The position numbers and the translations under genes were made by a program. DNA of 64,000 bases. It comes from Antennarius striatus. Its lineage: Eukaryota; Chordata; Actinopteri; Lophiiformes; Antennariidae. Numbering within the stretch: position 1 is the first letter of the stretch; the number at the start of each line of letters is the position of its first letter. Positions 60,727 to 64,000 of this stretch are shown one piece after another. The notes beneath the pieces are model-generated. The model saw nothing but the letters and a program-made list of their open reading frames with translations, was not told the origin of the DNA and did not search any database. The DNA lies in NCBI RefSeq assembly GCF_040054535.1, contig NC_090783.1, positions 1,889,501-1,953,500 of the forward strand, in the 5' to 3' direction.

Positions 60727-63549
60727 ATGGCTCCGTCCGGGATCGGTGGCGAGTCCCTGCTGGTGGTTTTACTTCACGTGGTGCTGATCTGCTCGGCTCA
60801 GGTGAGAAACGCTGCTTCAGCTCACCTGGGGAGGGAACGCCGTTTTATTACCGTTAAATAAAGGTTTGAATCTTAACTGTTTGTTGTATAATTTTCAGTC
60901 AAATTTAAAATTTTATTTTTCATTTAATAGATTTTTTATGTAATCCTCCCATTAGATGGTGGTTTTATCCTGTTTAGGACTGTTAGACAGTTACCATGGT
61001 AACAGACGTTAATGTGCTTTGGTTAAATCTCACATTCTCTGCAGGCTTTTAAACATGTCGCAGGTTTAAGACGTTATTTTACTCGTTACCGATCGTGAAC
61101 CGGTTTGACTCCCAGAGTGCACAGCTGGTACCAATCATCAGCCGCCGCCGTCATCCTGCTTTAATGGTAGCGTATCGCTCCGTGACCTTCGCCCTCTCGC
61201 GGCCCCGAACAAAGACGCCCTTCATCCCGACCGCCACCAGCAGCACCGGACGACACTCCGAGTTGGAGCTCAGTCTGAAAATAATGTTTGTTTGTTTTGC
61301 AGAGGGGCCCGGTTGGCCCCAGAGGCCCCGTGGGGCCCCCCGGAGCATCCGGCGTACCGGGAGTGGATGGCATCGACGTAAGTAAAAGTTTAAAGTTTTC
61401 AGACGTGGGTCGAAGGTGAGGGTCGGTTTGATGATCATCAGCGAATGAGGAGAAAAAATTAATCAACCTAAAAGTGTTAGAAGAAGTTTAATTCAATCTA
61501 AAGTAAAATTCTTTAAGGCTGAAAAACGTCTTTTTTTACTTGGTGTAGTTTAATCAAACTGAACCTGTTTCTTCATTGACTCTAAATAAACTGAAAATCA
61601 CTTTAAAATGACCCAAATCTGGATAATTTAATCTAGATAATTAAAGTTTCTTAAGTATAGTTCCAAACTGCTGTGTGCAAAAACGCGGAAAACGTCCGTC
61701 AACACAATCATCATCTGGACTTTGTATCTCCAGGGCGACAGAGGAGAAGACTCCACGTTGCCTGGAGGACCGGTGAGCGCTTTAACGTCTCACAACCGCC
61801 GCGTGAACATAGCAGCTAATGCTAACTTGAGCTAACTTGTGATTGCAGGGCCCCGACGGCGAGAAAGGCAAAGACGGAGCTCCTGGAGCGGCGGGCCTTC
61901 CGGGCGCCGACGTAAGTGGAACAAGATGTTGAGGAGGAGCTGGTCAGATGTTCTGCTGTGGGAGCAGTTTGTCTTGGCTGCTTTTGGATGAATCAATCTG
62001 GCTATTTAAAGTTGCCTCCAGGGGGGGTGGAACAGGGGGCTTTTTGTGTGACTGGTGCTGCAGCAGAGGGGTGAACGATGGCGGCGCCTGTGCAGAAAGG
62101 ACTCAGTGTGTTCCTGTCTGCTGAGGGGACGACGATCCGGACGACCAAGACGGAGAAGTAGCGTTAGCTTAGCTGGTCCAACCTGATGACATCACAGATA
62201 GAAGGACGGCCATCAGCTTACACCTGTAGTTACAGACAAAGATGAGGATGATGATGATGGTGTGATTTATGGATGAGGAAGTTGAGGGGAGGAGCTTAAC
62301 AATGGCGGAGAGCCACACCCCTTCCTGCTACCGGGTCTGGAGGACCAACTTTACCCCAGCTTTCTGGAATTATCCCACTTCTGGATGTTCTGGATGTTGA
62401 AGATGTCTCATTAAAGAAGCTTCTTCACTTCAAAAAGGCCAAAACATGTGAATTTGTGTGTTTCCTCATGGCGTGTTGAATCTTATAGGAGTTTGTGTTG
62501 TATTTGTAGGGACCTGTTGGACCTCCTGGAGATCCGGGTACACCGGGCTCAGTGGGATCAAAAGTATGTTCGTTGTTGTGTGTTTTTATTGACTTTCTCC
62601 TGAAATGTCAGCTGATTGTAAATCAATGTGTAAATGTTGTTCTGATCATCCGTTCCGGTTGGTTTCCAGGGAGATGCGGGTGCACGTGGACCTCCTGGGG
62701 AGCCGGTAATTCCAAATACTGACCTGAAAGTTGATCTCTAGACCAGACACGTCATTAGATGAATCTGTTGACATTGTCATTATATCATCATTATGGTTTG
62801 GGTCCTCAGTTGTCATGACAACAGAGGGCGGGATGCTAGAATGTGTCCTTTAGCTCCTCCTGTGTAAACCAAGTCTGTAGCGTTAATGTATACGCTGATG
62901 ATACGCCGCTATACTCACACAGTTAAATCCAACGTTTTCAGTTGTGTTTGTAATTGATTTGATTGGTTTCTCTCTACACAGGGCGTCGGACTTGACGGCC
63001 TCGATGTGAGTTCCTATCACACGTACAGAATATTGATTTTAATCTTTAATGCAGCTGATTGAGCATCAGAAGTTCGTTTTCTCTCTGTGGACAGGGGATC
63101 CCTGGTACTGATGGGCTACCAGGTGAACTGGGCAAAGTTGGACCCCCTGTGAGTGCAATAATTATTTTGCTGACCATACTAAGTTGATTTAAAATAATTG
63201 TCCTTAAGGTTTAAATGTTCTTTTGTGGGATTAAAACGATTAACATGGACTCCGTCTCTACAGGGAGCCAGAGGAAAGAGAGGTCAAGTGGGTCTTCCTG
63301 GTTCTTCTGGGCCACGGGTAAATATCTACTGTCGCTAACGGCTAACGGGGGTTGTGTAGGATGGCGGTGAAGGGCCAGCTGCTGGTGACAGTTACATCAT
63401 TAGGGTTTAGAGGTGGGGGGGGGGGGTTTGAAGGAAAATGTTTCTGTTCTTGAAAGAAAAGAACCTGATGGAAAGTTTTTTAAGATCGATCAAACTGTGT
63501 TCTTCTTCTTCTTCAGGGTCCTGCAGGCGTGTATCAAGGCGAGGACCTG
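60727..63549 (+). CDS. col9a1: Type IX collagen alpha-1 chain, 5' part (short NC4-less form), continues off the window
   Basis: A FACIT collagen on the surface of type II fibrils in cartilage and eye. Exons 60727-60801, 61303-61377, 61734-61772, 61849-61911, 62510-62563, 62670-62705, 62982-63005, 63095-63148, 63264-63317 and 63517-63549 are all phase 0. Exon 1 is a 25-residue signal peptide (LLVVLLHVVLICSAQ). Exon 2 onward is Gly-X-Y: RGPVGPRGPVGPPG, GVDGIDGDRG, GLPGELGKVGPP, GPAGVYQGEDL. This order follows the COL3 domain of human COL9A1 short isoform (GIDGIDGDRG, GLPGELGRVGP, GTIGFHDGDPL). Exons begin with Gly codons, typical of fibrillar/FACIT genes. A col9a2 or col9a3 identity is less likely because of these segments and the linkage with lgsn and ptp4a1. 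Confidence 0.85.
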
Positions 63550-63649
63550 GTGAGTTTGACCCCAGTGGGGTTCATTTACAGCCACGTTCTCCCCGAAAGA
63601 GGGTAAAAAACGGGACTCAAAATATGATGTTGGAATGAGTTCCTCCAAT

Positions 63650-63960
63650 AAAGGAGGAAATAATAACAAATAATAACCTGGAATAATGACTAAGCACCTC
63701 CAGAGAGGTGATTTGACTTATTTCTCACAATAATTAATTAGTATGTTGAAATATTGACTTACTCTGTCAAACTACTGATTGGGTAACTCAGAATAATGAC
63801 TTAATGTTATAATAATGACTTAACCTATCAGAATAATGACTTAATATGTTATAATAATGAAAATTTATCAAAATAATAAGTTAATGTTATAAAAACAACG
63901 TAATAAATCTGAAAAATGATTTAATATGTTATGACAATGACTTATTTATTCCCAATGGGT
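63650..63960. repeat. Degenerate AATAATGACTTA-type repeat cluster
   Basis: The words AATAATGACTTA, TAATAATGACTTA and ATGTTATAATAATGA recur irregularly at least seven times. Very AT-rich, in a col9a1 intron at the right edge. Confidence 0.6.
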
Positions 63961-64000
63961 ATAAATAAAGTGGATTTAATTTTAATCTTAATCTTTAATT

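Overview
This window is vertebrate genomic DNA, most probably from a ray-finned (teleost) fish. Genes have many short exons with GT/AG borders, introns are mostly short, and microsatellites are frequent. The retroelements are of fish type, in particular an RTE/Rex3-like LINE ending in GGAT repeats. Protein identities come from reading exon translations against remembered vertebrate families; no database search was run. Splice junctions were chosen by hand so that every coding phase joins.

Layout, left to right. (1) hk1, hexokinase 1, minus strand, 333-11561, complete 18-exon CDS of 919 codons, with its 3' UTR running off the left edge. (2) A gene-free stretch, about 12.3-15.8 kb. (3) myom2-like M-protein/myomesin-2, plus strand, 16584-36163, 38 coding exons and 1527 codons, head-to-head with hk1. 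Its introns hold an intact Rex3-like LINE, a 1-kb inverted-repeat element with an internal 39-bp minisatellite, and older repeats. (4) fam83b-like, plus strand, 37167-43014, 911 codons. (5) lgsn (lengsin), minus strand, 45504-48351, 696 codons, tail-to-tail with fam83b. (6) ptp4a1 (PRL-1 phosphatase), plus strand, CDS 53396-54532, 173 codons, head-to-head with lgsn, with an upstream ORF in its leader. (7) hyls1, plus strand, 56756-59945, about 579 codons, with a large acidic central exon. (8) The 5' part of a type IX collagen alpha-1 gene (col9a1), plus strand, from 60727 and leaving the window on the right.

The genes are ordinary eukaryotic single genes and do not form one pathway. hk1 (glycolysis at the mitochondrial surface) and myom2 (sarcomere M-band) would both be active in muscle. 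lgsn, ptp4a1 and col9a1 lie on human chromosome 6q12-q13 and FAM83B on 6p12, so the right half looks like a conserved block into which hyls1 has been brought. I saw no CRISPR array, operon, tRNA or rRNA gene and no clearly undescribed biological system. The most interesting points are the proline-directed tail of the M-protein, a stop-free in-frame hk1 intron made of an 18-bp repeat, the ptp4a1 uORF, the enlarged HYLS1, and a col9a1 that seems able to make only the NC4-less form.
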